Source: an uncultured Sutterella sp. (lineage in GTDB: Bacteria; Pseudomonadota; Gammaproteobacteria; Burkholderiales; Burkholderiaceae_F). Taken from it: DNA of 64,000 nt. Shown one piece after another: positions 50,780-60,365 of this stretch. The notes under the pieces are model-generated. The model had not been told where the DNA came from. It worked only from the letters and a program-made list of their open reading frames with translations, and did not search any database. The stretch is from positions 1 through 64,000 of the forward strand of contig CAJKAP010000012.1 in NCBI GenBank assembly GCA_905197905.1, in the 5' to 3' direction. The stretch's first letter is position 1, and each line of letters begins with the position of its first letter. A program made the translations under genes and the position numbers.

Positions 50780-52237
50780 TCACAAAAGAGCTAGCGCCTC
50801 TTTGCGCGTTTGGTAAACCTTTTTCTGGAAATCCAGAACACTCGTAACCCACTCTTGAAATTGATTTACCTTAGCGTTTGCAACTTCGAGTTGCTCTGCA
50901 ATCATGGTTGGAGAGGCGCTACCCGCAGTGCGACGATGAGTCAAAATCAGCGCTGGATCCATAGAGGCACGAAGTTTTTCTTCGCTGAGAGGAAACTCTA
51001 AAGCGAGATTTTTCTCTTTTGCCCATTCACACCAACATGCACACACTTCTTCGTACTGTACCGAGGCGGGCGTCTTGCCGTTCGTACGAGCCCAAGTCAC
51101 TAGTGCAGAAGCAAACCCATGACCAGTGCGGAAATCAACATTGGCATTACGAACTAAGCTATCTGCAATCTCTTGCGTGCAAGTCCAATCCGCGTTGAGT
51201 TCGGCCAGCGCACGTTCTCGGTCTACTTTGAGATTTTCTACCAAACCTTTAAACGTATAGATCACGAACACCGCGTCATCCATAAGGGACTGCATCATGC
51301 CAGCGTCCCGCACATCAGGCATTCCTAGTGCGAGATTTTGCATACGAAGCGGTACATTCATCGCAGCGGCCATAACTAAACCTGCATCGCGACGACAGTC
51401 ATTGATAATGCCTGGATTGCGCTTTTGAGGCATAGCAGAAGAGTGATACACCCCATTCTTACTGACGTATAAAACCCATGGACGGCTCTGGGCATACTGA
51501 GTCATAAAGTCAGCCAAGAATGCGTTCACATGAAGCATTAAACTCGTGACGATCTGGCTCATTTCTAAAGGCAAATCGTTACCCTGGCATTGCCCAGCAT
51601 CAAAAGCATTGGTGGCTGGCGCCTCAAACCCGAGTAGCATTGCCATGCGGGAAGAGTCCAAATCCCAACCTGTACCATTACATACAGCGCTGCCCATAGG
51701 AGAGTGGTTGTAGCGCTCGTAGCACTCCTGAAGGCGGGTCACATCACGAGAGAAAATTTCGTACTGAGCAAGAAGATAATGGCTGTAATAAGTCGGTTGA
51801 GCCTGCACTCCGTTGGTATACGCAGGAACCAGCGCCTCTTTTTCATTTTCTGCCAAGACTAAAAGTGCTTTTTGCAGAGCAACCGTGGCATCAATCAATT
51901 TCACAATGCGTTCACGGTTCATGGCGGCGTTAGCCGTTGCCAGAATATCTTGGCTAGAACGGCCGACGTGAAGGACACTACCCTCCATGCCACATTTGGC
52001 CAAAAGTTTCGGTTCAAATTGAATATAGAGTTGGCAACGTTCCGCCCCAGGGACTTGTTCTTCTCTCTCAAGCTCTAACAAGGCATCGCGAATTTTTCGT
52101 GCTAAAGACTGCTCTAAGAGTCCTTTTCCTACGTTAGCGACCAGCGAGGCCTCATTAATCGCCTCGAGCCAATATTGCGTATCGTGCACCGGGCAGTGAT
52201 CTGGCACCGCCACCTTACCCATATGTAATCCCAACAT
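50780..52237 (-). CDS. Argininosuccinate lyase/fumarase superfamily enzyme
   Basis: This protein of about 485 residues has the superfamily signature SSAMPQKRNPG, the second conserved block HVGRSSQDILA, and the helix segment YNHSPMGSAVCNGTGW. It matches argininosuccinate-lyase-like members most closely, but it lies in no arginine operon. Such enzymes split a C-N or C-O bond and usually release fumarate. The ATG at 52237 (GGA eight bases upstream) or at 52222 is likely; the longer frame would begin inside the terminator hairpin at 52261-52300. Two downstream genes, an MFS carrier and an M20 hydrolase, are probably co-transcribed. Confidence 0.8.
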   Translation of the reverse strand: MLGLHMGKVAVPDHCPVHDTQYWLEAINEASLVANVGKGLLEQSLARKIRDALLELEREEQVPGAERCQLYIQFEPKLLAKCGMEGSVLHVGRSSQDILATANAAMNRERIVKLIDATVALQKALLVLAENEKEALVPAYTNGVQAQPTYYSHYLLAQYEIFSRDVTRLQECYERYNHSPMGSAVCNGTGWDLDSSRMAMLLGFEAPATNAFDAGQCQGNDLPLEMSQIVTSLMLHVNAFLADFMTQYAQSRPWVLYVSKNGVYHSSAMPQKRNPGIINDCRRDAGLVMAAAMNVPLRMQNLALGMPDVRDAGMMQSLMDDAVFVIYTFKGLVENLKVDRERALAELNADWTCTQEIADSLVRNANVDFRTGHGFASALVTWARTNGKTPASVQYEEVCACWCEWAKEKNLALEFPLSEEKLRASMDPALILTHRRTAGSASPTMIAEQLEVANAKVNQFQEWVTSVLDFQKKVYQTRKEALALL

Positions 52238-52260
52238 CTTTTTATTCCATTTGAAAAATA

Positions 52261-52300
52261 AGAAGGAGCGGTGAGCAACCACCACAACGCCGCTCCTTCT
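52261..52300 (-). terminator. Strong terminator between the porin and lyase genes
   Basis: An 11-base perfect stem, AGAAGGAGCGG/CCGCTCCTTCT (52261-52271 with 52290-52300), is followed on - by TATTTTT. It lies 20 bases after the porin stop. It divides the six-gene array, so the lyase-MFS-M20 part may depend on read-through or its own promoter. Confidence 0.9.
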
Positions 52301-52320
52301 CTAATAAACGCCCTACTTAA

Positions 52321-53508
52321 TTAGAAACGATGCATCAAGCCTAAAATTGCTTCATTGGCGCTAATGCTTTCTCGCTGCCAATCAGCATCCTGCCAGAAGT
52401 AACCACCAATGGCATAAACGGAAGTACGACGAGAGAGCGGATAGAGGTATCCCAAACCAACATTGACGCGCTTAAATTTATTCTGCGCTTCAGTGTTCTG
52501 GTTTTCGCCCCAACCGTAGCCCACGCTCGCTTTAAGGGTACCTTTAGCAAGAGGTACATCAACACCCGTGGCAACTGCCCAAGACTCGAAACCTTTATTC
52601 AATTTTTGCCCGATCGCTAACGGAGCAAATTCTTTCGTGGAGTAACCACCGATAGACATCGCATTCTTCAAATATTGAACGGTCCCAAAAAGTTTGAAGC
52701 TCTCAAACTTATAGTGACCGCCCACCGTCACTTTGTACGTATCACGATCCATCGTGGTGGAATTGTTCGCTGCACGAAGCCAATCGACAGCCGCGGCAGC
52801 GTAGTAGCGATCTCCAGTTAATGTCGCCCCAATAGCCGTCCAACGATTCGTATCGCTCGTCCCTTCAGAGGAGTCATTCGTGTTACCTAAAGAGTGCTGA
52901 ATATGCACGCGCACACCACCAAACGAGGGAGAGATATAGTTCAACATATTGTTCCAACGAGCAGAGGCCAACGTTCCCACGAACTTCCAGCCACCCGTCA
53001 TATTTCCCCAACCGGCACCAAAAGGATTCACTTTGCTGTTAAAAATCCCCGTTGTACCAGAACCTGTGGAAAGCGCGGGCATACGACCTGCTTTCAGTTC
53101 ACCAAACGTCTTGGAGCGAATCCCAACGCTCGATTCACGTTCAAAAAGCGGGCTACCAGCGCCGTAAAGCGTGCCATCATCAGGCAAGAAACCACTTTCA
53201 AGATGGAAAATAATTTCGGTATCGTCCGAAATGCTTTCCGAACCTTTAATCCCCCAAGTGCTCACGTTACCAGTCCCCTGAGAGTAGGAAGAACGGGTTC
53301 CCTGGCGCATTACATAGCCTTCGCTATCCACCGTTAAGGCGCGCGACTGCCCCACTGGACCGCCCATCCCTTTATTGAGGTCTTCATGAAGGTATGCAAC
53401 TCCTTGGTCTAAGAAGCCGAAAATTTGAACGTTTGCGGCTTGAGCGCTGGTGATACCAATTGAAGCTAAGCCGAGCAGCAATGCGAGATTTAATGGTTTG
53501 ATTGTCAT
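52321..53508 (-). CDS. Outer-membrane general porin (betaproteobacterial type)
   Basis: This 395-residue porin has a Sec signal (LALLLGLASIGITSAQA), the first strand ANVQIFGFLDQGVAYLHED, and a terminal GLMHRF closing in phenylalanine. The LKAGRMPA-like constriction segment and alternating beta strands fit the 16-stranded Neisseria/Bordetella porin family. Its place between an amidohydrolase gene and a terminator, in the dcuC array, suggests it admits the same substrate through the outer membrane. It lies 20 bases after the amidohydrolase stop. Confidence 0.9.
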   Translation of the reverse strand: MTIKPLNLALLLGLASIGITSAQAANVQIFGFLDQGVAYLHEDLNKGMGGPVGQSRALTVDSEGYVMRQGTRSSYSQGTGNVSTWGIKGSESISDDTEIIFHLESGFLPDDGTLYGAGSPLFERESSVGIRSKTFGELKAGRMPALSTGSGTTGIFNSKVNPFGAGWGNMTGGWKFVGTLASARWNNMLNYISPSFGGVRVHIQHSLGNTNDSSEGTSDTNRWTAIGATLTGDRYYAAAAVDWLRAANNSTTMDRDTYKVTVGGHYKFESFKLFGTVQYLKNAMSIGGYSTKEFAPLAIGQKLNKGFESWAVATGVDVPLAKGTLKASVGYGWGENQNTEAQNKFKRVNVGLGYLYPLSRRTSVYAIGGYFWQDADWQRESISANEAILGLMHRF

Positions 53509-53528
53509 TTTTTGAGTCCTTGTAAAAG

Positions 53529-54935
53529 TTAAAAACTGGTCGTTTTACTGCGACACAATGAGGGAATTCCTCCTTCGAGAGACTGTATTTTGAGACCATA
53601 ACGATGGGCAGCTTGTATGCCCTTCATCGTGCCCAAAACCGTACCTACTCGAGGAATAAGCTCTCCTTTATTCAAAGCAAGATGCCCACCGATGACGGAA
53701 TACTGGGCCTTTCTTTGCTGTGGGTCGTAGAGAGTGATATCGGCATCAAATCCTGGAGCTAAACGCCCCTTTTCTTCTAACCCCAGCATACGTGCTGGAA
53801 GTAGAGAGGTTTTGAAGGCAAAATCTGTTAAAGAAAGTGCGGTGAAGTCCACGAGCAAAAGTCCCTTTTCTAAGATCACATTGCGTGGTATAGCGCCACC
53901 ATCGGTACTGATGCCATCAACCAAATAGGTGGCATCTTCGCGTTTAGCACTAGCAAAGTAGAGGCGAGCTAACGCAGGATTAACCCCACCGAAGGAACCG
54001 TCTTTGGCTTCTCTGGAGCGAAGAGCTTCAATCCCCTCTTCACCATCTTTGAGAGCCAAGAGACCATCTCGAGCGAGAATGACTGAGAGGGCTCCAGCTT
54101 GGATTGCCTTTTCTACACCTTTGCGCGAATTCTCCAGTCCAAGGCGCTGCAATTGAATCTGAACGACTTTTGAACGCGGACAATCGTTGTCATCGAAAGT
54201 CAGAGGACAACCGTTTCGGTCAGAGAGGTAGCTCTCGGTCACGATTTCTGGATGAGCTTCCAATAAAGCACTCATCTCGGCACATTCTTCAAGAACAGAT
54301 TTGACTCGACCACGACAGTAAGCATTGATATGAGGAAGATGGAAAGCATGACCCTCTGCGAGAGCAATCGCTTCTTTCACGCCTTCCAAATCAGAGCCTT
54401 TTTCGGTACTGCCTGCATGCCAAGCTAAATAAACGTGACGTTGGGCTGCCCTATGCACAAATTTCGCGCTTGCTTCAGGCGTCAATGGAAAGTGGCCACC
54501 AAGCAGCTTGATACCTAAGGCGCCTTCGGCAAGAGACTGATCAATAAAAGCATCGATATCAGCGTCCGTAGGTGAATCGTGATGCCAATTCACCCCTGGC
54601 AGGACCGCATTCAAAACAGCCACGTTCAATCCCGTTTGCGTTTTAGCCATATCAGCCAAAACGGTTTCGACGGGACCTGCCATTTCAATACATGTTGTCA
54701 CCCCAGCCATTGCTGCCATACGATGCCCTAAGGCATTAGGCGCTAAATGTAGGTGAGTATCGATAACACCTGGTTGGGCCACCAAACCTTCAGCAGGAAT
54801 TTCCTGCAACGCATGGTCAGCAATATCTTCTGCAATTTGCGCAATTTTTCCTGAAGAAACAGCAATATCTGCGCGTAACTGGACACCATCAATTGGATCT
54901 ACCACAGAAGCGCCACGGATAATTAGATCGAACAT
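53529..54935 (-). CDS. Amidohydrolase-superfamily enzyme (dihydroorotase/deacetylase-like)
   Basis: This 468-residue metal-dependent amidohydrolase has the metal motif DTHLH (near residue 59), the carboxylated-lysine candidate GIKLLGG, the later histidine segments AWHAGS and LPHINAY, and the late aspartate region STDGG. The N-terminal GASVVDPIDG and C-terminal GRLAPGFDADITLYD form the usual small beta domain. It resembles dihydroorotase and N-acyl-amino-acid deacetylase relatives; the exact substrate is not readable. It is ten bases downstream of dcuC, so the two are co-expressed. It may open or deacylate the compound before the lyase step. Confidence 0.8.
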   Translation of the reverse strand: MFDLIIRGASVVDPIDGVQLRADIAVSSGKIAQIAEDIADHALQEIPAEGLVAQPGVIDTHLHLAPNALGHRMAAMAGVTTCIEMAGPVETVLADMAKTQTGLNVAVLNAVLPGVNWHHDSPTDADIDAFIDQSLAEGALGIKLLGGHFPLTPEASAKFVHRAAQRHVYLAWHAGSTEKGSDLEGVKEAIALAEGHAFHLPHINAYCRGRVKSVLEECAEMSALLEAHPEIVTESYLSDRNGCPLTFDDNDCPRSKVVQIQLQRLGLENSRKGVEKAIQAGALSVILARDGLLALKDGEEGIEALRSREAKDGSFGGVNPALARLYFASAKREDATYLVDGISTDGGAIPRNVILEKGLLLVDFTALSLTDFAFKTSLLPARMLGLEEKGRLAPGFDADITLYDPQQRKAQYSVIGGHLALNKGELIPRVGTVLGTMKGIQAAHRYGLKIQSLEGGIPSLCRSKTTSF

Positions 54936-54945
54936 CTATGTGCTC

Positions 54946-56217
54946 CTATAGAACGACCAACCCCGCCACAATAGCGGCAATTAGCATTCCAGGGAAAAGT
55001 CGTTTTGCCACGCTAATAGGATCAGCACTAGCCATACCAGCCACGATGATGATGGCGCCGGCCAACGGACTTGCCGTGCGACCAAACTGACCTGCGAAAA
55101 TAGCGAGAAGGCCTAAGGCGTGGCTTTCCATGCCGAAACTCGCGGCGTGAGGGGTAACAGCCTGGTTAAAGGCCCAAATAGCAGCCTCACCCGAACCCGT
55201 ACCAATAGCCATCAAGAATGGACCTAAAGCAGCGCCCCAGCGAGCAAATTCGTTAGAAGACTTCAGCGTGTTGATGAAGGCATCCACAGCGCCAGTGACT
55301 TGCAAGCCAGCAGAGAAAACACCTGCAGCCACAATTAAGCCAATCACTTGAGCGTAGCCCTGCCCCATACCCTTAAAGAAAGCCTTAGAGAGGTCGCCAG
55401 GGTTAGCAAGCGTGATAAGACCAATGACGACGATACCTGCCAACATGGCGCTCACAACGTCAATACCAGCCTTGGGGAACCAAACGGTACCGACAACGAG
55501 AATCACCAACGGCACAAGCGGGGCAATGGCTTTGAGCGGGTTGATCTTATCGAGCACTTTCGACTCAGACGTATTCACGTTGAGTTCTTCCGCGCTCGGC
55601 TTGTGGTCACGGTATTTCAAGATGCTGATTGCCGAGTTAATTACTGTAGCGAGTAAGGTCAAACCAACGATATAAGGAGCGGCCCAAACAATAAAGGCAA
55701 TCAAGTCCATATTGGCCATCTTGGCCACATAGATGTCATGCGCACAACCTGGATTCAAAAGCAAACCACACATGGTGCCACCACCCACCGCTGCCGCAGC
55801 AGCAGAAGGACGAATACCAGAACGAATCAATAGAGGAATGAAGGTTGCGCCAGCCGTTGCTGCAGTTCCAGCGGCGGACATGATGGCAATGTTGATGCCG
55901 AAAGTCAGAATCGTTGCCATAGGGATAAGCAAACCACCTAACTTCTTAAGAGGGGCAGCTAAAGCAGAGACGAGGTGTTCGTCACATTTGGATGCCGTTA
56001 CAACGGCAGCAAAGCCCATTGCAGTACAAATAGCGGGCACCAAAGTGCCGTTGGTCATGCCTTTGACAAAGGCTTGAAACCCTTTAATAGGTTCGCCAGC
56101 CGCGATACACATCGCGAATCCAGCAAGTACTAGCAACATGCGCGTTTCATAGCGCTTAATCAATCCGATTACCGTAAGTACAATCATGGCAATCGCAAAC
56201 CAAATTTGCCAAGTCAT
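54946..56217 (-). CDS. dcuC: DcuC-family C4-dicarboxylate carrier
   Basis: This 423-residue protein has about twelve helices, starting with WQIWFAIAMIVLTVIGLI. The conserved SAAGTAATAGATFIPLL and LLNPGCAHDIYVAK segments are typical of the DcuC/ArsB-like carriers. DcuC proteins exchange fumarate for succinate, or export succinate, in anaerobic cells. The start at 56217 has AGGAG upstream; the longer frame adds 18 residues. It is first in the leftward array and divergent from a LysR regulator, whose likely operator lies between them. Confidence 0.82.
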   Translation of the reverse strand: MTWQIWFAIAMIVLTVIGLIKRYETRMLLVLAGFAMCIAAGEPIKGFQAFVKGMTNGTLVPAICTAMGFAAVVTASKCDEHLVSALAAPLKKLGGLLIPMATILTFGINIAIMSAAGTAATAGATFIPLLIRSGIRPSAAAAAVGGGTMCGLLLNPGCAHDIYVAKMANMDLIAFIVWAAPYIVGLTLLATVINSAISILKYRDHKPSAEELNVNTSESKVLDKINPLKAIAPLVPLVILVVGTVWFPKAGIDVVSAMLAGIVVIGLITLANPGDLSKAFFKGMGQGYAQVIGLIVAAGVFSAGLQVTGAVDAFINTLKSSNEFARWGAALGPFLMAIGTGSGEAAIWAFNQAVTPHAASFGMESHALGLLAIFAGQFGRTASPLAGAIIIVAGMASADPISVAKRLFPGMLIAAIVAGLVVL

Positions 56218-56290
56218 CGAGTTCTCCTGTAGTGAATCTTGTCCGACTTTTGGGGTGTCGGCAGATAGCATTATCTCGACTTGATGACAA

Positions 56291-56340
56291 ACAATAAAAC
56301 CAATAATTCCAACTATTTATTGTCATTTTTTCAACAATAA
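56291..56340. promoter_or_regulatory. Candidate LysR operator between dcuC and the LysR gene
   Basis: TTATTGT-N10-ACAATAA (56317-56323 with 56334-56340) is a perfect seven-base dyad of LysR-box size. A further ACAATAA copy stands at 56291-56297. It lies in the 247-base divergent region, 74-174 bases from the two start codons, where an activator of dcuC would bind. Confidence 0.55.
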
Positions 56341-56464
56341 GTATTGAAATTAAGGGTAAAATGATCGAAAGACCTAATCCTAGTGAATAGCTATTTTTCA
56401 AAAAATACAACTGGTCATTGCAAAAATCGCAATAATTTAGGGAAACTCCTAAGGGAGAAATATC

Positions 56465-57418
56465 ATGGATCGTCTCGACGACTTATCAACTTGGCGCATG
56501 TTTTGTGAAATTGTGCGCTCTGAGGGATTAAATGCCGCTTGTGAACGTCTCAATTGCGAACCTAGTAAAGTAAGCCGCGCCCTAAAGTCTTTGGAAGATC
56601 GTTTAGGTTCCCCTCTCTTTTCTCGCAACGGGCGACGTATTCAACTCACAGAATTTGGCAGAGTAGCATACGAGAAAGTTTTGCCAATTCTCGCCCTACA
56701 TGGGGAAATGCTCCAAGAGCTCAAAGGAGATAAAAATAATTTGTCTGGTCTGATTCGTGTTGCTTCTCACGCAGGGATTGGGCCAGCAGAAATTACGCCA
56801 GCCTTGGTCGAATTCCAGCAAATTTACCCTGATATCCAGTTTGAGCTCACAGAGCTCAGCTCTCCCATTCCTCACGGTTTTGTGACAGTGGACGGACACT
56901 TGAATGATGTCATCATTGGGTACGGTAATGATGACCCCATCGAAGGAGTGATTAAGCGCTACAGTGGAGAAATGCCTTTTGTGGCCTGCGCCTCTCCTCT
57001 TTATATCAAGCGACATGGATTAGCGCGCACTCCAGAAGAGTGTCAAAAGCATACAGGGATCTTGATTAATAGTCCGACCAGAACAGCTACCACAACGTTG
57101 AGCAACGGAAAGCGCACTGCGGAATTAGTTTGGAAAAACTCTCTCACCGTGCACAGCCTCAATTCGGCTAAAACCGCCTTGATGCTTGGCGCAGGGATCG
57201 TACCCGATCTTCCTCTTTTTCACTGCATGAGAGAGATTGAAGAAAAAACCATCGTTCCTGTTTTGGAAGGTTGGCATCGCAAATCAGCTTCTTGTTTCGT
57301 CTTTGTCCGAGAAGAAGCGTACCAAAAACGTCGCGTTCAGGTCTTTGTGGACTGGATTGCTGCTCGGGAACATAACTTCCTACAGGCTTTGACCCAACGC
57401 TTCCCCTCTTTCTTCTAA
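56465..57418 (+). CDS. LysR-family regulator divergent from the dcuC array
   Basis: This 317-residue LysR protein has an N-terminal HTH (LNAACERLNCEPSKVSRALKSLEDRLG, about residues 20-46) with the wing FSRNGRRIQLTEFG. An effector domain follows from about residue 90, with LIRVASHAGIGPAEI and the PFVACASPLYIKRHG segment. GGGAGAAAT precedes the ATG at 56465. By the usual divergent logic it controls the dcuC-amidohydrolase-porin genes. The effector is unknown. A terminator follows. Confidence 0.87.
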   Translation: MDRLDDLSTWRMFCEIVRSEGLNAACERLNCEPSKVSRALKSLEDRLGSPLFSRNGRRIQLTEFGRVAYEKVLPILALHGEMLQELKGDKNNLSGLIRVASHAGIGPAEITPALVEFQQIYPDIQFELTELSSPIPHGFVTVDGHLNDVIIGYGNDDPIEGVIKRYSGEMPFVACASPLYIKRHGLARTPEECQKHTGILINSPTRTATTTLSNGKRTAELVWKNSLTVHSLNSAKTALMLGAGIVPDLPLFHCMREIEEKTIVPVLEGWHRKSASCFVFVREEAYQKRRVQVFVDWIAAREHNFLQALTQRFPSFF

Positions 57419-57429
57419 CAACGCTTTTA

Positions 57430-57462
57430 AAAAGACGCTTTCCTGGAAAAGCGTCTTTTCCC
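57430..57462 (+). terminator. Terminator after the LysR gene
   Basis: A twelve-base stem, AAAAGACGCTTT/AAAGCGTCTTTT (57430-57441 with 57448-57459), supplies its own U-tract. Confidence 0.85.
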
Positions 57463-57971
57463 ATATACACACCTGGGAGAATCTGATTTTCTACATCTTT
57501 AGAATTATTTTTGTTGAAAACGATTCTCATTATATATAAAAATTTCTAAATTCTCCTTATTGAGTTGCATTCTATGCAACAGTCCCTCTCTTCTCTACTT
57601 AACTCAAAATAATAATAAAATCATATAGTTAGAAAAATTTTACAAGATCCTACCACATCAATACTTGGAGAGATCCACCAAACTTCTATAGATAATTTTT
57701 TCTATTTTTTATAAAAAACACTCACTATGAGGTAGTTGAGATAATCCTTTTTGATAATTCATATCTTGTACCCCTATAAAGACGGCGGCTCTTTTTTCGC
57801 TTTAGGTGGGTCCTCCCACTCTCTCATCAGAACAATATTGGGTGGATCAACCTTTCCTATCGATACACGACCGCCAGCACAAGATCCTCTTTCTCATAGT
57901 CTCTCGGCAGCCAAGTTCCTGTCTGGTAGAAAAATCCAAAAACATCAACACCCCTTTTGGAGAGCAAAAGT
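57463..57971 (+). promoter_or_regulatory. 509-base AT-rich upstream region of dmsA
   Basis: No credible coding frame was seen. Three sites stand out. GAAAACGATTCTCATTATA (57517-57535) resembles a Fur box. GTTGCAT-TCT-ATGCAAC (57564-57580) is a perfect palindrome. GTGGG-TCCT-CCCAC (57806-57819) is another GGG-N4-CCC dyad, about 160 bases before the dmsA start. No convincing -35/-10 pair was found. Confidence 0.4.
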
Positions 57972-60347
57972 ATGACCCCAATGTTTACGAGTCGTCGTGC
58001 GCTTTTAAAAGCACTCGCGCTCACCTCTCTCCCGCTCGCCCCACTGAGCCGTGCTGTTGCAGCCGCCGTGGAAGACCTCGGGCAATACAGCTGGTGCGCT
58101 TGTATCATTAACTGTGGCCAGCGTTGCGCACTGCGCTGTTTTACGAAAAATGGTCAAGTAATCCGCATCGAAACAGACAACACCCATCCAGATACTCTGG
58201 GTGAACGCCAACTGCGCGCCTGTCAACGTGGTCGTTCCATGCGCGAACGCATTTATTCCAATGATCGCTTGAAGTACCCAATGAAGCGCATAGGTGCTCG
58301 CGGTGAAGGCAAATTTGAACGCATTTCTTGGGAAGAAGCTGTCAAAACGATTGCTTCTGAATGGACGCGTATTAAAGAAAAATACGGTAATGACAGTATT
58401 TATTGGCAGTACTGCTCTGGTCAACAGTCACTCGTGAGCTCTCGTCGCGCATGGCAACGCCTCATGAATTTGATGGGCGGTTACCTCCAGTACTATGGTT
58501 CTTACTCGAACGCTCAGCTCGCCGCTTCTTTCCCGCTAACCTACGGTGGTCGCCCAGCCTCTTTGCCGAGCGAAATCTCGAACGCTGAACTCTATGTCTT
58601 GTTTGGGAACAATCCCTCTGTCACCCGTCCTTCTGGCGGTGGTAAGGGCTTCCAGATCGATGCTGCACTCTCTAAGAAGCGCCCTCGTATTATCGTCATT
58701 GACCCGTGTTTTACCGACACCGCCTCTACTCGTGCCGATGAATGGATTCCTATTCGTCCAGGTACCGATGCCGCTTTAGTTTCTGCTCTCGCGTATGAAT
58801 GGATTCGCAAAGGTGAAGTCAATCAGGCTTTTCTTGATCGCTACTGTGTAGGCTACGATGAAAAAACATTGCCCGCCTCGGCACCAAAGAATTCCGACTA
58901 CAAGTCCTATATTTTAGGCCACGGCCCAGATAAGACGCCCAAGACCCCAGAATGGGCTTCTCCCATCACAGGCATCCCTGTCGATGTAATTCGTCATTTA
59001 GCGCACCAAATGGCTCATACCAAACCTCTCTTTGTTTCTCAAGGTTGGGGTCCGCAGCGTACAGCCAATGGCGAAAATAACGCTCGCGCTATTGCTATGG
59101 TGCCAATTCTCTTGGGACAAGTTGGTCTGCCAGGAACAAACTCCGGCGAACACGAAGGAAACACTCCCTTCCCAGCGGTGTATCTCCCCATTGGTAAGAA
59201 CCCCATCAAGGCAACGATTCCAGTCTATATGTGGACGGATGCCATTTTGCGTGGCCATGAAATGAGCCGCCGTACCGATGCCGTCAAGGGTGTCGAACAG
59301 CTGAAATCTGATATCAAGATGATCATCAACTCTGGTGGCAATACCATGATCAATCAACATGGTGACTGCAACTGGACGCATAAAGTCCTTCAAGATACCA
59401 GTAAGCTGGAATTCTTGGTGGTCTGTGACAACATGATGACGCCAAGCGCTCGCTACGCTGATATTCTGCTCCCTGATATCTTGGGACCAGAAACTAATGA
59501 CATTGCGGCTAATGGTGGTAGCCATGGCGACGTTGCCGCTCTTTTGGCTATTCAAGAAGCTGTCAAACCGCAATTTGAACAGAAACCAAGCTGGGAAATC
59601 TGTCGCTTGATCGCTGCGGAACTGGGTCTTGAAGAAGCCTATACCGAAGGGCGTGATCAGATGGGTTGGGTGAAGTGGTGCTACAACGAAACACGCAAAA
59701 AAGTGCCGCAGCTTCCTTCCTTTGATGAATTCTGGAAAGCTGGTCTAGCTAAGGTTTGGCACTACCGCAAAGATCCGATTGCTCTCGCTTCTTTCCGTGC
59801 CGATCCTGAAAAGAATAAATTGAAGACTCCTTCTGGGAAGATCGAAATTTATTCGGAACGCCTCGCAAAAGAAACCGCTGATTGGATTCTCCCGGAAGGC
59901 GACAAGATTTCGCCAATTCCGACCTTCGATCAGACCTGGGATATGCCAGGTTCTGAAGAGGCGAAGAAATTCCCGTTGCAGTGCTTCGGCTTCCATGGTC
60001 ACGGTCGCATCCATTCGACCTTCCACAACCTGCCACGTTTGCGTAGTCTGCACCCCGATGCGGTCTATATGAATGTGTTGGATGCCGCTGAACGTGGTAT
60101 TTCTGATGGAGACAAAGTCTATATCTTCAATGATCGTGGCACGGTTCTACTTCCTGCTCGCGTCACTCCTCGCATCATGCCAGGCGTTGTGACCATTCCT
60201 CAAGGTGCTTGGTATCAACCCAAGACGATCAATGGAAAGACTGTGGACGTAGGTGGCTGTATTAACACGCTAACCAACCACCGTCCTAGCCCATACGCTA
60301 AAGGGAACGCTCAACACAACATCATGGTTAATGTTCGCAAGGCCTAA
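57972..60347 (+). CDS. dmsA: DmsA-like molybdopterin oxidoreductase catalytic subunit
   Basis: This 791-residue molybdoenzyme has a twin-arginine signal (FTSRRALLKALALTSLPL), then the [4Fe-4S] cluster region SWCACIINCGQRCALRC with the later cysteine in RACQRGRS. The molybdenum-site segment YGSYSNAQ places a serine as in DmsA. Family members reduce DMSO or other S/N-oxides, or selenate. The start at 57972 has GGAG nine bases upstream. It is followed 18 bases later by the ferredoxin subunit dmsB. No dmsC membrane anchor and no DmsD-type chaperone follow. Confidence 0.87.
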   Translation: MTPMFTSRRALLKALALTSLPLAPLSRAVAAAVEDLGQYSWCACIINCGQRCALRCFTKNGQVIRIETDNTHPDTLGERQLRACQRGRSMRERIYSNDRLKYPMKRIGARGEGKFERISWEEAVKTIASEWTRIKEKYGNDSIYWQYCSGQQSLVSSRRAWQRLMNLMGGYLQYYGSYSNAQLAASFPLTYGGRPASLPSEISNAELYVLFGNNPSVTRPSGGGKGFQIDAALSKKRPRIIVIDPCFTDTASTRADEWIPIRPGTDAALVSALAYEWIRKGEVNQAFLDRYCVGYDEKTLPASAPKNSDYKSYILGHGPDKTPKTPEWASPITGIPVDVIRHLAHQMAHTKPLFVSQGWGPQRTANGENNARAIAMVPILLGQVGLPGTNSGEHEGNTPFPAVYLPIGKNPIKATIPVYMWTDAILRGHEMSRRTDAVKGVEQLKSDIKMIINSGGNTMINQHGDCNWTHKVLQDTSKLEFLVVCDNMMTPSARYADILLPDILGPETNDIAANGGSHGDVAALLAIQEAVKPQFEQKPSWEICRLIAAELGLEEAYTEGRDQMGWVKWCYNETRKKVPQLPSFDEFWKAGLAKVWHYRKDPIALASFRADPEKNKLKTPSGKIEIYSERLAKETADWILPEGDKISPIPTFDQTWDMPGSEEAKKFPLQCFGFHGHGRIHSTFHNLPRLRSLHPDAVYMNVLDAAERGISDGDKVYIFNDRGTVLLPARVTPRIMPGVVTIPQGAWYQPKTINGKTVDVGGCINTLTNHRPSPYAKGNAQHNIMVNVRKA

Positions 60348-60365
60348 CAAAGGGAGGATAACAAG

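Noticed and set aside
56436..56451. TTAGGG-AAAC-TCCTAA just before the LysR gene
   Set aside because: Only a partial dyad, and it overlaps the LysR ribosome binding region; no -35 at the expected distance toward dcuC.
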